This document shows, in pieces, positions 45,801 to 53,566 of a DNA stretch of 64,000 nucleotides; the stretch's first letter is position 1; each line of letters opens with the position of its first letter. Where the stretch lies: NCBI RefSeq assembly GCF_007483665.1, contig NZ_ML660186.1:150523-214522 (forward strand), read 5' to 3'. Origin of the DNA: Catellatospora sichuanensis (lineage in GTDB: Bacteria; Actinomycetota; Actinomycetes; Mycobacteriales; Micromonosporaceae). The position numbers and the translations under genes were made by a program. The notes beneath the pieces were generated by a model. It was given only the letters and a program-made list of their open reading frames with translations, ran no database searches and was not told the DNA's origin.

Positions 45801-47134
45801 GCGACTGTGTCGAGAACATCATCGGGAAGCCGGAGGCCCTGGCCAGGCGGGCGTACACCAACGCCGCGTTCTGCGGCTACTACCCGGACGGCAGCCGGCT
45901 CTACCAGAACTGCATGCACTCCACGCTGGACCCCGCGTTCCGCATGATGCAGTCGCTGGTCGCCCTGTCGGAGTACGCCCGGAGCATGACGGCGGTCTTC
46001 CTCCCGGCCGCGGCGGGCTTCGCCGGCCTGTGCATCGCCACCCTGGCCTGTGGCGCCGCCGCCGGCGCGCTGCTGACGATCACCGACGTCGGCGTCAACA
46101 TCGTCAAGCTCATCAATGGCGACCAGACGCTCGGCCAGACCCTGCTCAACCTCAGCCAGGCCGCCCTCGAATCCCTGATCCTCTTCGGGGTCGGAAAGGC
46201 GCTCGTCGCCGGCTTCCGCAGTCTCCAGGTGCTCTACGTCGCCATCCAGAACGCCAAGAAGGCAGCGGCGGAGATCAAGGCGGCCGATCTCGGACGACTG
46301 CAGCTGCTGAAGACCACCTGGATGCGGGGCTGTGTCAACGGCTCCAACAGCTTCGTAGCCGGCACGCCGGTGCTGCTCGCCGACGGCGGCGCCAGGGCCA
46401 TCGAAGACATCCGCGTGGGCGACCAGGTGCTGGCCACCGACCCGCTGACCGACGTCACGCGGCCGCGTCCTGTCACCGGCACCATCACCGGCACCGGCCA
46501 GAAGCACCTCGTCGACATCACCGTCACCGACGGGGGTGATGAGAGCCTGATCACCGCGACCGACAGACACCCCTTCTGGGTGCCGGACCGCGAGCAGTGG
46601 GTCGACGCCGGCGAACTGCGCCCCGGGAACTGGCTGCGTACGGGTTCGGGCGCGTGGACTCAGGTCAGCGCCGTCGGTCTGCGGACCGAGCGGACCACGG
46701 TCCACAACCTCACGGTCGCCGACGACCACACGTACTACGTGCTGGCCGGTCAGACGTCGCTTCTGGTCCACAACACCAGTGGCTGCGGGTCGATCGCATT
46801 GGGCAAGCAGCAGGTAGGTGATGATGACATCGCCCTCAACGTCTTCGCCATGGAGCGCGGGGCACTGATGTACCGGGACTGGACCGGCTCTGGTCCGTGG
46901 TACCAACAGTTGCTGGGTTTCATCCAGGACGGCGTGACCAAGATTCACGTGAATCTGGACGGCATCGATGACCCGATCGCATATGCTGCGTCCGGCCGGG
47001 ACGTGGATGCAACCGACCCGCTCGGTCAGGGCTTCACGCGATGGGAGATGTACCAGCTGAGTATCCACCCCGAGGCGTGGGATCGAATCACGTGGTATCG
47101 AAAAGGAAAACCGGATGCCAACCCGTTCGCTTAG
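42839..47134 (+). CDS. ALF-repeat/Hint polymorphic toxin
   Basis: ~1431 aa. Order: signal segment (VAALTALVLLSVLLRATPARA); N-terminal ALF-type repeats (VRAFLDEGWAQAQRIDQRDAV, then AISAFLADGW, VMRTFLDSGW, AMEAFLGYGW); a long Ala/Lys/Glu-rich coiled-coil region (~43600-44600); more ALF repeats (VRQFLLTQNYPGRY, ALRDFLDNGQY, GLREFLNTGQY); a second coiled region; a Cys-containing hydrophobic segment (~45720-46230); a Hint domain from 46331 (CVNGSNSFVAGTPVLLADGG to YYVLAGQTSLLVHN); and a ~115-residue C-terminal domain (46786-47134) I cannot assign. This is polymorphic-toxin architecture, with Hint releasing the terminal effector. TTG 42839 (GGAG upstream) is my start; earlier ATGs are possible. Confidence 0.85.
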   Translation: MSLSSGFVTARPHRWDATRRRALVAALTALVLLSVLLRATPARAEAPPIAVDRSLAVTAWLYGGAQVRVAAEAALVGSDEQVRAFLDEGWAQAQRIDQRDAVVNVLGESGPAVRAAAQQALAAADGGDQGAISAFLADGWQTAADIDARVSVNQLMASAGPQVREVAQQALDSEDPAVMRTFLDSGWQVQWRTDQRLRVNQAMAMGGPQVRAAGQKALDAGSPEAMEAFLGYGWAVASARDDEAATLTELLAQAQAAGEVAAQETQQATQEADRAKASAEAAKKAAEEAAAATEAARDNTAQAAAHARRAAVAADKAAQAAQVAVQAAAAASRAARAAASAAAKAASAAAKAGQAAAKARGVAAWAARFGSWAGPARTAAEEAREIAERTRDFAENADQAGKAVQANNTAVAAAKAAALFAKAAADANEEAAEHAYAAGAETAEAVAAAQRARANAERALRAVQAAEKYLQTAIAATFAARDAALRAADNADAAALAAIEAADHAGEAAYAASRATEHANAATVAAQAALDTVNLAVAVFDAAREADAERLAVLRDQGVEAAQVANVEYEAQQRQVNWDVAQSAKRDAQTNQLLAVAQNPATPTAEAVAAARRVALALAQGPGAWTQEAARTALAADDAGVLEFARTEIVAAAARDDRHAVMNLAVSDNTALTTAANTALAGSDATVRQFLLTQNYPGRYTQDRLKVNQILATANSVGDVVLAQAAQTALNAETLQALRDFLDNGQYTAAATGQRVMVNQIAAAGGPEVKAAAQIALDGPPVGLREFLNTGQYTAAERDHEQAAHLAVVGGMLEKINQIAATAVQHSLEAHAVAAQARNDAAQAADYAEQAQESANEAAGHAIQATVYAAQATQSVDKAAAAVNTAKAAATRANASVRSAVRSATWAVLSHEAAVKAANDARVAAMEAEAWARVAGLDAEAAHVAAKAAHTQYMDARAREVVVCSREYTTDFALKWQEFLDPTGDANRDCVENIIGKPEALARRAYTNAAFCGYYPDGSRLYQNCMHSTLDPAFRMMQSLVALSEYARSMTAVFLPAAAGFAGLCIATLACGAAAGALLTITDVGVNIVKLINGDQTLGQTLLNLSQAALESLILFGVGKALVAGFRSLQVLYVAIQNAKKAAAEIKAADLGRLQLLKTTWMRGCVNGSNSFVAGTPVLLADGGARAIEDIRVGDQVLATDPLTDVTRPRPVTGTITGTGQKHLVDITVTDGGDESLITATDRHPFWVPDREQWVDAGELRPGNWLRTGSGAWTQVSAVGLRTERTTVHNLTVADDHTYYVLAGQTSLLVHNTSGCGSIALGKQQVGDDDIALNVFAMERGALMYRDWTGSGPWYQQLLGFIQDGVTKIHVNLDGIDDPIAYAASGRDVDATDPLGQGFTRWEMYQLSIHPEAWDRITWYRKGKPDANPFA

Positions 47135-47510
47135 TGAGCCCGGCCTTCCGTGGGAGAGCGGGCGCACGTTTCGGGTCTGGGGATACGGCATCGGGCATTC
47201 CCATCTGCTGCTGCGGAGCGTCGGGCTCAGCGGACAGCAGACGATCAACGTGCTGTTCGAGGCTGTCGAACTGATGAAGCTGCGTCGGACCTACCCGGAC
47301 CTCGTCATCCGTAGGGCAACGGACGAGGAGGAGCCTGTTTTCAGCGAGCTCGCCGAGCTTCCGGTCCGTTTGCTTCACCTGGCGCTTTCGAGCACCTCCA
47401 CCACGGGGTTCGTCGCCTGCTCGCGGGTCGTCGCCAGTGTGAGCGACGATCCGGAAGATCTGTCATTGGCCGCTGGAGATCTGCTCTTCTCCGTGCACGC
47501 CCGGACGTGA
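47115..47510 (+). CDS. candidate immunity protein for the adjacent toxin
   Basis: 131-aa cytoplasmic protein whose ATG lies inside the last seven codons of the toxin (20-nt overlap), with AAAAGG upstream. Sequence opens with FRVWGYGIGHSHLLLRS and has VLFEAVELMKL and DLVIRRATDEEEP; no named immunity family recognised. Immediate position after a polymorphic toxin, small size and no signal peptide fit an immunity role, which remains inference. Confidence 0.7.
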   Translation: MPTRSLSEPGLPWESGRTFRVWGYGIGHSHLLLRSVGLSGQQTINVLFEAVELMKLRRTYPDLVIRRATDEEEPVFSELAELPVRLLHLALSSTSTTGFVACSRVVASVSDDPEDLSLAAGDLLFSVHART

Positions 47511-47513
47511 GGT

Positions 47514-47548
47514 GCTGGGCCATGCGGGACCACCTCGCATGGCCCAGC
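47514..47548 (+). terminator. hairpin after the toxin/immunity genes
   Basis: Perfect 13-bp stem 47514-47526/47536-47548, 9-nt loop, starting 3 nt after the immunity stop. Confidence 0.72.
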
Positions 47549-47671
47549 CTGTCTGCGGGGACCCGTTCAGTCCTGGGCTGGTCTCGTACGCCACCACCAC
47601 CTGGGCGCGGTCGCGCAGGACGAGTCGCGGATCCGGCGCCGCGCCACGGCCGGACCGGGCAGACAGCGCGG

Positions 47672-47707
47672 CGCCGCCTCGGCGAGAAGAACTTCACCGA
47701 GGCGGCG
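47672..47707 (-). terminator. hairpin after the DrrB-like permease
   Basis: Perfect 11-bp stem 47672-47682/47697-47707 with a 14-nt loop, 41 nt beyond the permease stop on the minus strand. Confidence 0.6.
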
Positions 47708-47747
47708 CTGGAAGGCACCCGGACGAACCGGTGTCAGCTGGTCGTGG

Positions 47748-48497
47748 TCACGCCCGCTTCTTGAACGTGGAGCGCGCCCACAGGTACCCGACGAGTGCGA
47801 TGCCGACGCACCAGGCGAGGGCGGGGATCACGTCGCCGGCGGACGGTGTGCCGTCGAGGAATCCGCGCAGGGTTTCGATGATCGGTGTGAAGGGCTGGTA
47901 CTGGGCGAACTCCCGCAGCCCGGGTCCCATCTTCTCCGCGGGCACGATCGCACTGCTGAAGAACGGCAGCATTACCAGCGGCACGGCGGCCAGGCCCGCG
48001 GTTTCCGGCGACTTCGCCGACAGTCCCAGGGCGACCGTCAGCCAACCGGCGGCAAACCCGAGCAGCACGATCATGCCGACCACGCCGAGCCAGTCGAGCA
48101 GGCTCGCCGCCGGGTTGAATCCCAGCAGGAAGGCCACCCCGATCAGGGCCGCGATGGCGACCAGGTTGGTCAGCACGCTGGCGACGACGTGACCGGTCAG
48201 CACCGCACCGCGGGAGACGTCCATGACCTTGAACCGGTTGATGATGCCCTTGGTCATGTCGGAGTTCACCGCCGTCGCGGTGGATCCCAGCCCGTAGCAG
48301 ACGGCCAGCAGCATCAGTCCTGGCGTCGCGTAGTCGATGTAGTCCACGCCGACCTCGAAGGCGTCTCCGAACATGTATACGAACATCAACATGATCACGA
48401 TCGGCATCAGGACCGCGTTGAACACCGAGGTCGGGTTCCGGGCGATGTGCTTGGAGTTGCGGCGCAACATGACCAGCGAGTGCGACTTGGTGCTCAT
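47748..48497 (-). CDS. ABC-2 type permease (DrrB family)
   Basis: 249 aa, six hydrophobic segments: NPTSVFNAVLMPIVIMLMFVYMFG, YATPGLMLLAVCYGL, NRFKVMDVSRGAVLTGHVVASV, GLAAVPLVMLPFFSSAIVPAEKM, and the terminal YQPFTPIIETLRGFLDG of daunorubicin-resistance permeases. Overlaps the ATPase stop (ATGA). Together they form a DrrAB-type exporter of hydrophobic compounds; the cargo is unknown. Confidence 0.9.
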   Translation of the reverse strand: MSTKSHSLVMLRRNSKHIARNPTSVFNAVLMPIVIMLMFVYMFGDAFEVGVDYIDYATPGLMLLAVCYGLGSTATAVNSDMTKGIINRFKVMDVSRGAVLTGHVVASVLTNLVAIAALIGVAFLLGFNPAASLLDWLGVVGMIVLLGFAAGWLTVALGLSAKSPETAGLAAVPLVMLPFFSSAIVPAEKMGPGLREFAQYQPFTPIIETLRGFLDGTPSAGDVIPALAWCVGIALVGYLWARSTFKKRA

Positions 48498-49432
48498 TTG
48501 GCAGCCTCCGTGGTGTGGCCCGTCAGGGCGAGGAAGACGTCGTCGAGATCGGGGGTGTGTACGGAGCACTCCTCGGCACTGAGCGAGTGCTCGTCGAGCC
48601 GGTCCAGCAGGGCCCGCAGCGACTTCGTGCCGCCGTCGCCGGGAACCCGCAAGGTCAGTGCCTCGGGGTCGGGTGTGGCGTCGGTGAGGACCCGCGCGGC
48701 GGCGTCGAGTTCGGCGACGGTGGTGAACCGGAGCCGGATGTGGGTGCCGGGGATCTGGCGCTTTAGCTCGTCTGGAGTGCCCTGGGCGACGAGGCGGCCC
48801 TGGTCGAGGACCGCGACGCGGTCGGCGAGCTGATCGGCTTCCTCGAGGTACTGGGTGGTGAGGAAGATGGTCACGCCGTCGGCGACCAGGCCACGGATGA
48901 TCGACCACATCGTGTGACGGCTGCGCGGGTCCAGTCCCGTCGTCGGCTCGTCCAGGAAGATGATCCGCGGGTTGCCGACGAGCGTCATCGCCAGGTCGAG
49001 CTTGCGGCGCATGCCCCCGGAGTAGGTCGATGCGGGCTTGCCCGCCGACTCCGTCAGCTCGAACCGCTCGAGCAGGTCCGTGACGACCCGTTGGCCGTCC
49101 TTGGCGGGCACCCGGCTCAGATCCACCATCAGCTGCAGGTTCTCCTGCCCTGTCAGCAGCTCGTCGACCGCCGCGAACTGGCCGGTGACGCCGATCGCCG
49201 CGCGGATCGCCTTGGCCTCGGTCGCGGCATCATGGCCGGCGACGCGGACCGTGCCACCGTCTGCCTTCATCAGCGTGGTCAGCACGTTCACCGTCGTCGT
49301 CTTACCCGCCCCGTTCGGGCCGAGCAGCGAGAACACCGTCCCCGCGCGGACCTCGAAGTCGATGCCGTCGAGCACGACCTTGTCCTTGTAGGCTTTTCGC
49401 AGTCCCGAGACCGCAATCGCTGAATTCGTCAT
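48494..49432 (-). CDS. ABC exporter ATP-binding protein (DrrA family)
   Basis: 312 aa. Walker A LGPNGAGKTTTVNVL, signature YSGGMRRKLDLAMTLV, Walker B IIFLDEPTTGLDPRSR, H-loop LTTQYLEEADQLADRV (Gln where His is usual), then the DrrA C-terminal domain ending CSVHTPDLDDVFLALTGH. The H-loop His-to-Gln change is common in the DrrA branch. ATG 49432 has a GATAGT box (49445-49440) 7 nt upstream and no ribosome site, so it is leaderless. Confidence 0.92.
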   Translation of the reverse strand: MTNSAIAVSGLRKAYKDKVVLDGIDFEVRAGTVFSLLGPNGAGKTTTVNVLTTLMKADGGTVRVAGHDAATEAKAIRAAIGVTGQFAAVDELLTGQENLQLMVDLSRVPAKDGQRVVTDLLERFELTESAGKPASTYSGGMRRKLDLAMTLVGNPRIIFLDEPTTGLDPRSRHTMWSIIRGLVADGVTIFLTTQYLEEADQLADRVAVLDQGRLVAQGTPDELKRQIPGTHIRLRFTTVAELDAAARVLTDATPDPEALTLRVPGDGGTKSLRALLDRLDEHSLSAEECSVHTPDLDDVFLALTGHTTEAAK

Positions 49433-49466
49433 GCGGCAACTATCGGGATCCGGCCTGTCACCCCTC

Positions 49467-49494
49467 TGACATGCCGCTGACACGCCCGCTGACA
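49467..49494. promoter_or_regulatory. three direct repeats of CTGACA upstream of the DrrAB exporter
   Basis: TGACA at 49467-49471, 49478-49482 and 49490-49494 (11- and 12-bp steps), with an inverted TGTCA at 49456-49460 nearer the promoter. Direct repeats at one helical turn suit a winged-helix response regulator; identity unknown. Confidence 0.35.
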
Positions 49495-49529
49495 CGGCTG
49501 TGTGCCGCCGTATCCGGTCTGCCGTCGCG

Positions 49530-49703
49530 TTATCGCGCCGGTTGCCGGGTCTGCGGGCTGGGTCGCCGGAAGAGCTTCTTCAGCAGGCGCAGCACTCGTG
49601 TGTCGCCGGATGCGGTGGCGCGGCCGGCGTCGACGGCTTCGGCGAGGGTCGAACGCCCTTCGGCGATTTCGAGGAAGGCATCGGCGTCGATCGTGACGGT
49701 CAC
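49530..49703 (-). pseudogene. SCP2-like domain remnant (probably from an HxlR-SCP2 regulator)
   Basis: An open frame reads VTVTIDADAFLEIAEGRSTL, then AEAVDAGRATASGDTRVL, then RLLKKLF and a stop, matching the C-terminal end of sterol-carrier-protein-2 domains as fused to HxlR regulators. Upstream the frame reaches a stop within ~65 codons without the HTH or any good start; GTG 49703 would give only 57 aa. A GGCGAC microrepeat (~49759-49780) lies in the disrupted part. The gap 49433-49892 otherwise holds only the exporter promoter. Confidence 0.45.
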
Positions 49704-49892
49704 GTCCGGGCGCTGGGCCGGCCCGTGGATGGACGGGGTGCAGGTCGTGGGCGACGCCGGCGACGGCGACGGCGACGGCGAGCAGCTTCTCGCCCCCGCG
49801 GGACCGCGCCGACGTCACCGGGTACGCGTACCGGCATGGCCTCACCGGGTCGTGACCGCCGACCCCACCCGGCGGAGGCGTCCGGGTCCGGG

Positions 49893-50468
49893 TCAGCGGC
49901 GGTTCACGAAGTCGAGCACCCGCCCGATGACGAGCGTGGCGGCGTCGGCGTCGTAGTTCGGCAGGGAGCTGTCGGTGAACAGGTGCCGGTCGCCGGGGTA
50001 GACGAACAGCTCTCCGTCGTCGGCTTCCTTGACCAGGGCACGGGCCGCATCGATGTCGCCCTCCCCGGCGAAGAACGGGTCGGCGTCCATGCCGTGGACC
50101 TGCACCGGAACGTCGGCCGGCCAGGCGCCGCCGAACTCCGACGGTGGCACGCAGGACTCCAGCAGCACCGCGCCGCGGGCGCCGGGCCGGGTCTGCGCCA
50201 GCCGCTGCGCGGGCAGCACACCGAGCGAGAAGCCGACGTACACCAGCTCGGCGGGAAGGGCGTCGGCGGCGCGTACACCACGCTCCAAGATCTCGCCGAA
50301 ACCGACCTGGCGGGCGTAGGCCAGGCCCTCGTCCAGCGTCGGGAACGTGTTGCCGTCGTACACGTCCGGGGTGTGCACCGTGTGTCCGGCCTGCCGCAAC
50401 CGGTCGGCGAAGGCCCGGATGCCGTCGGTCAGCCCTTGCGCGTGGTGGAACAGCAGCACTTCGGCCAT
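49893..50468 (-). CDS. dienelactone-hydrolase-like alpha/beta hydrolase
   Basis: 191 aa, a compact alpha/beta hydrolase: EVLLFHHAQGLTDGI (start strand), nucleophile elbow GFSLGV (Ser where classical DLH has Cys), VLLESCVPPSEF, acid in HGMDADPF, and catalytic His in PGDRHLFTD. Cytoplasmic. The usual DLH substrate (dienelactone) is unlikely to be inferable here. The ATG is preceded by GAAGGAGAATCAC. Monocistronic. Confidence 0.85.
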   Translation of the reverse strand: MAEVLLFHHAQGLTDGIRAFADRLRQAGHTVHTPDVYDGNTFPTLDEGLAYARQVGFGEILERGVRAADALPAELVYVGFSLGVLPAQRLAQTRPGARGAVLLESCVPPSEFGGAWPADVPVQVHGMDADPFFAGEGDIDAARALVKEADDGELFVYPGDRHLFTDSSLPNYDADAATLVIGRVLDFVNRR

Positions 50469-50710
50469 GTGATTCTCCTTCGATCGGGTCGGCGGCGGCC
50501 CTGCCCGCGCTCGCCGCGAGCAGGCCTGCCGGCGGGACGGCAGCAGACTTCCCGAGGGGTGTCTGTCGGCACCCTAGAACCCATTGCGGACGTTCTGCGT
50601 CCGGAATCGTGCCCCGCGACGCCCGCGTCGTGGCACCGGACGAACGTAGCCGCCGCCGCCCGTGCCCGCTGCGGTGGCCGACATTGCGCTTCGTCACTAG
50701 GCTGCCCGAT

Positions 50711-51037
50711 GTGCCGCCGAACGAAGTGCGCGCCGACCCGGTCGAGGTGACCAGGATGGCCGACCAGATGATGCGCTCGTCGCAACGGATCGCCGACGCC
50801 TGGCGTACGGCCGGAGGCCCGCTCGCGGTGCCCGCGACGGCCTTCGGCGACGGCCTCGCCGCGGCCGCGACCGCCCACACCGAGGTCGTCGACGAGGGCG
50901 ACGTCGCGCTCGGCCGGCTCGTCGCCGTGCTGGAGGGCGATGTGGACCGGTTATACCGGATCGCCTTCGCGTACAAGAAGGCCGACGACGACGCCGCGGC
51001 GAAGGTGCGCCGGCAGCATCGCAACATCCCCATCTGA
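50711..51037 (+). CDS. WXG100/ESX-like small helical protein
   Basis: 108 aa, two-helix hairpin type: VEVTRMADQMMRSSQRIADAWRTAGG, turn, then AAATAHTEVVDEGDVALGRLVAVLEGDVDRLYRIAFAYKKADDDAA (quoted in parts). This is the size and pattern of ESX/EspC-like proteins secreted by type VII systems or serving as partners for WXG effectors. GTG start with TAGGCT ~7 nt upstream, leaderless. 21 nt before the large RTX effector gene, so probably its secretion partner. Confidence 0.65.
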   Translation: MPPNEVRADPVEVTRMADQMMRSSQRIADAWRTAGGPLAVPATAFGDGLAAAATAHTEVVDEGDVALGRLVAVLEGDVDRLYRIAFAYKKADDDAAAKVRRQHRNIPI

Positions 51038-51058
51038 CCCAGGATCGGTGGACCTCGC

Positions 51059-52906
51059 ATGGCCATACCCCCGCCTGAGCCCACGACCACGGCGCCCGCG
51101 GCGATCCTGACGCCGGACGTGTGGGATCTGCACGCGCGCCCCGACCAGCTCGACACCGCGGTCGCCTCCTGGCGGGCCGTGGCCACGGCGGTCTCCGGCG
51201 CCGCCGACGACGTCGACGCGTCGGCGAAGGCGCTGGTGAACGGGCCCTGGGAGGGTCCCGCCGCGGACTCGTTCGACGCGCACCGCAAGAAGCTGGTCGC
51301 CGACCTCGACGCCGCGGAGGCCGCGGCGAAGGCGGCCGCGACGGCCCTGGAGCAGTCCGCGGGGGCGCTGCGGGCCGCCCAGTCGCACCTGACCGGCGAG
51401 TGGGGCAAGGCGACCGCGGTGACGTTCACCTATTACGCACCGATGCAGCTGATGTTCAGTCCGAAGGACGACGCGGAGTCCACCGTGGTGACCGGCTCGA
51501 TGGGACGCTGCCGGGAGATCACCAGCGACCTGTCCGACCAGCTGCGCGACCGGATGGCGGAGTTCGGCAAGGCGCGCGACGCGTTCCGGGCGATCGCCGG
51601 CAACTGGTCCGCGGTCGCCGCGGGCACCACCGACCCGTTCACGCTGCCGCCCGAGGCGGCCGGCACCGGTGTCATCTACGACGGCAACCGGGTCATCGTC
51701 AGCACCGGCACGGGCGACGACGACGTGCAGATCAGCATCGACCCGGACACCGGCATGCAGGTCGTCACGATCAACGGGGCGAAGTACCACTTCCCGGCGG
51801 GCGCGGACGTGGTGGTGCGCGGCGGCGAGGGCAACGACAGCATCACCGTGCAGCCGGGCACCAAGGTGCACGTCACCCTGCTCGGCGGCGAGGGCGACGA
51901 CGTCGTCAGGGGCGGCGACGGCGATGAGACGATCCTCGGCCTCGACGGGCGCGACCGCGTCTACGGCGGCGGCGGCAACGACCGCGTCTCGTCCGGGTCG
52001 GGCCGCGACTACGTCGACGGCGGCTTCGGCGACGACATCCTCTCCGGCGGCCTGGGCAACGACACCGTGTACGGCCTGGACGGCAACGACGCGCTCAGCG
52101 GCGGTGAGGGCGACGACTACCTGGAAGGCGCCAAGGGCGACGACACCGTCTCCGGCGGCGCGGGCAAGGACATCGTCTCCGGCGGCCACGGTGACGACAC
52201 GGTCCGCGGCGGCGGCGGGGACGACACCGTCTACGCCGGGCGCGGCAGCGACACCGTCGACGGCGGCAGCGGCGCCGACAAGCTGTACGGCGAGAAGGGC
52301 GACACGTCCACCGGCGTCGAGCAGACGGTGACCGTCGAGATCAAGGACTTCCAGACGTTCATCAACATCGACGGCTCGCCGGAGTTCAAGGCGCGGGTCG
52401 AGGCCGACCTGGAGATGCTGGCCTCCTCGCCGCGCGGCCAGCAGATGCTGGCCGCGCTGCAGCGCGGGCACGACGAGAGCGAGGGCGGCTGGTGGCTGTG
52501 GCACCACGACGGCGACTCGCTGACCATCAAGGAGTACAACAACCCGGCCGACCCGAACAACAGCACCGCCAGCCACAGCGGCGGCAGCCACCAGATCGAC
52601 TACAACACCCACCTGGACCAGCTGACCATGGGCAACGGGCGGACCGTCGAGGGACCGCCGGTGGCCGTGCTCTACCACGAGATGGCGCACGTCTACGACT
52701 ACATGAACGACGCGCAGGCCCCCGGCATCTACACCGGAGCCGACAATCCCGGCGTGGAGAACGACGAGCGCCAGGCGGTCGGCCTGCCGATCGACGGCGA
52801 CCAGGACCCGAAGACGCCCGACGAGATCTACGACAAGCACCGCTACGACCTGACCGAGAACGGCTTGCGCGAGGAGATGGGGGCGCCGCGCCGTGACGCG
52901 TACTAG
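51059..52906 (+). CDS. WXG-RTX-M91 metallopeptidase effector
   Basis: 615 aa. N-terminal WXG100-like helical domain (~25-130) with NGPWEGPAADSF (Trp64-Glu65-Gly66), no Sec signal. A middle region (~130-250) of unknown fold. Then RTX calcium-binding nonapeptides (~257-415; GGEGNDSIT, GGGGNDRVS, GGLGNDTVY and others, over fifteen). C-terminal domain with YHEMAHVYDYMND: HExxH at His540-Glu541-His544, followed by NDERQAVGL; this resembles peptidase family M91 (NleD). Expect type VII export, calcium-driven folding outside, and proteolysis of a target. Target unknown. Confidence 0.78.
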   Translation: MAIPPPEPTTTAPAAILTPDVWDLHARPDQLDTAVASWRAVATAVSGAADDVDASAKALVNGPWEGPAADSFDAHRKKLVADLDAAEAAAKAAATALEQSAGALRAAQSHLTGEWGKATAVTFTYYAPMQLMFSPKDDAESTVVTGSMGRCREITSDLSDQLRDRMAEFGKARDAFRAIAGNWSAVAAGTTDPFTLPPEAAGTGVIYDGNRVIVSTGTGDDDVQISIDPDTGMQVVTINGAKYHFPAGADVVVRGGEGNDSITVQPGTKVHVTLLGGEGDDVVRGGDGDETILGLDGRDRVYGGGGNDRVSSGSGRDYVDGGFGDDILSGGLGNDTVYGLDGNDALSGGEGDDYLEGAKGDDTVSGGAGKDIVSGGHGDDTVRGGGGDDTVYAGRGSDTVDGGSGADKLYGEKGDTSTGVEQTVTVEIKDFQTFINIDGSPEFKARVEADLEMLASSPRGQQMLAALQRGHDESEGGWWLWHHDGDSLTIKEYNNPADPNNSTASHSGGSHQIDYNTHLDQLTMGNGRTVEGPPVAVLYHEMAHVYDYMNDAQAPGIYTGADNPGVENDERQAVGLPIDGDQDPKTPDEIYDKHRYDLTENGLREEMGAPRRDAY

Positions 52907-53552
52907 GCGCGGATGGTCCGGTCTGCTCACCGGCTGCCTGGCCGTGGTGCTGGGGGTGGCGGGCTGCGCGGACGACCCGGCGGAGCCCGCAGACCCGCCG
53001 AGCGCGGGCGACCCGCCGGCGGTCGGCTTCCGCGCCGAGGTCACCGTGCGCGGGCAGCAGCTGCGCATCAGCTACCGCCTGGTCAACCGGTCGGGCGGGG
53101 ACCTGCTCGTGCTCAACCGGGTGCCCGCCTACAGCTCGGCCGGCACCGCGCGGGACGACCCGAACGCGGTCTACGTCGTCGGACGTCCCGGCACGGGGAC
53201 CGTGCAGCTCGGCAAGCGGGCCTTCCCGCGGCCCGACACCGACCGCAAGGACTGGGGCGCCGCCCCGCAGGTCGGCGCGGTCGTGCTGCCCGCGGGCCAG
53301 GAGGTGGCCGAGGAGATCACGGTCCCCCTTCCGCTGCGCCGCAACCATCCCTACGGCGACGACATCGGGTACGGGGTGATCAAGTTGCCGGACCCCGTCG
53401 ACGAGGTGGTGTTCTGCCTCGGCCTGGCGCGGATGGGCGAGGTGCCGGGCGCGCTGCCGTCACCTGGCGGTCCGGCCGTGACGTCGGTGCCGCATGCGGT
53501 CTCCACCACGCGGGTGCAGCACCTGTTCTGCTCCGCGCCCACGATGCTGTGA
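52893..53552 (+). CDS. lipoprotein of unknown function downstream of the RTX peptidase
   Basis: 219 aa from GTG, overlapping the effector by 14 nt. Signal with lipobox VLGVAGC; then a beta-rich-looking domain (FRAEVTVRGQQLRISYRLVNRSGGDLLVLNRV in parts) ending with two Cys (FCLGLARM, LFCSAP). No known family. A self-protecting surface lipoprotein is plausible because of the overlap, but this is inference. Confidence 0.65.
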   Translation: MTRTRRGWSGLLTGCLAVVLGVAGCADDPAEPADPPSAGDPPAVGFRAEVTVRGQQLRISYRLVNRSGGDLLVLNRVPAYSSAGTARDDPNAVYVVGRPGTGTVQLGKRAFPRPDTDRKDWGAAPQVGAVVLPAGQEVAEEITVPLPLRRNHPYGDDIGYGVIKLPDPVDEVVFCLGLARMGEVPGALPSPGGPAVTSVPHAVSTTRVQHLFCSAPTML

Positions 53553-53566
53553 GGCGCGGATCCGGT

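Noticed and set aside
42998..47248. 1416-codon open frame on the minus strand opposite the polymorphic toxin
   Set aside because: Arg/Leu-rich mirror of the Ala-rich toxin frame; the plus-strand frame has ALF and Hint domains.
49751..49780. GGCGAC run as a regulatory repeat
   Set aside because: Short (about four units) and lies in decayed coding DNA of the SCP2 remnant; ordinary for such GC content.
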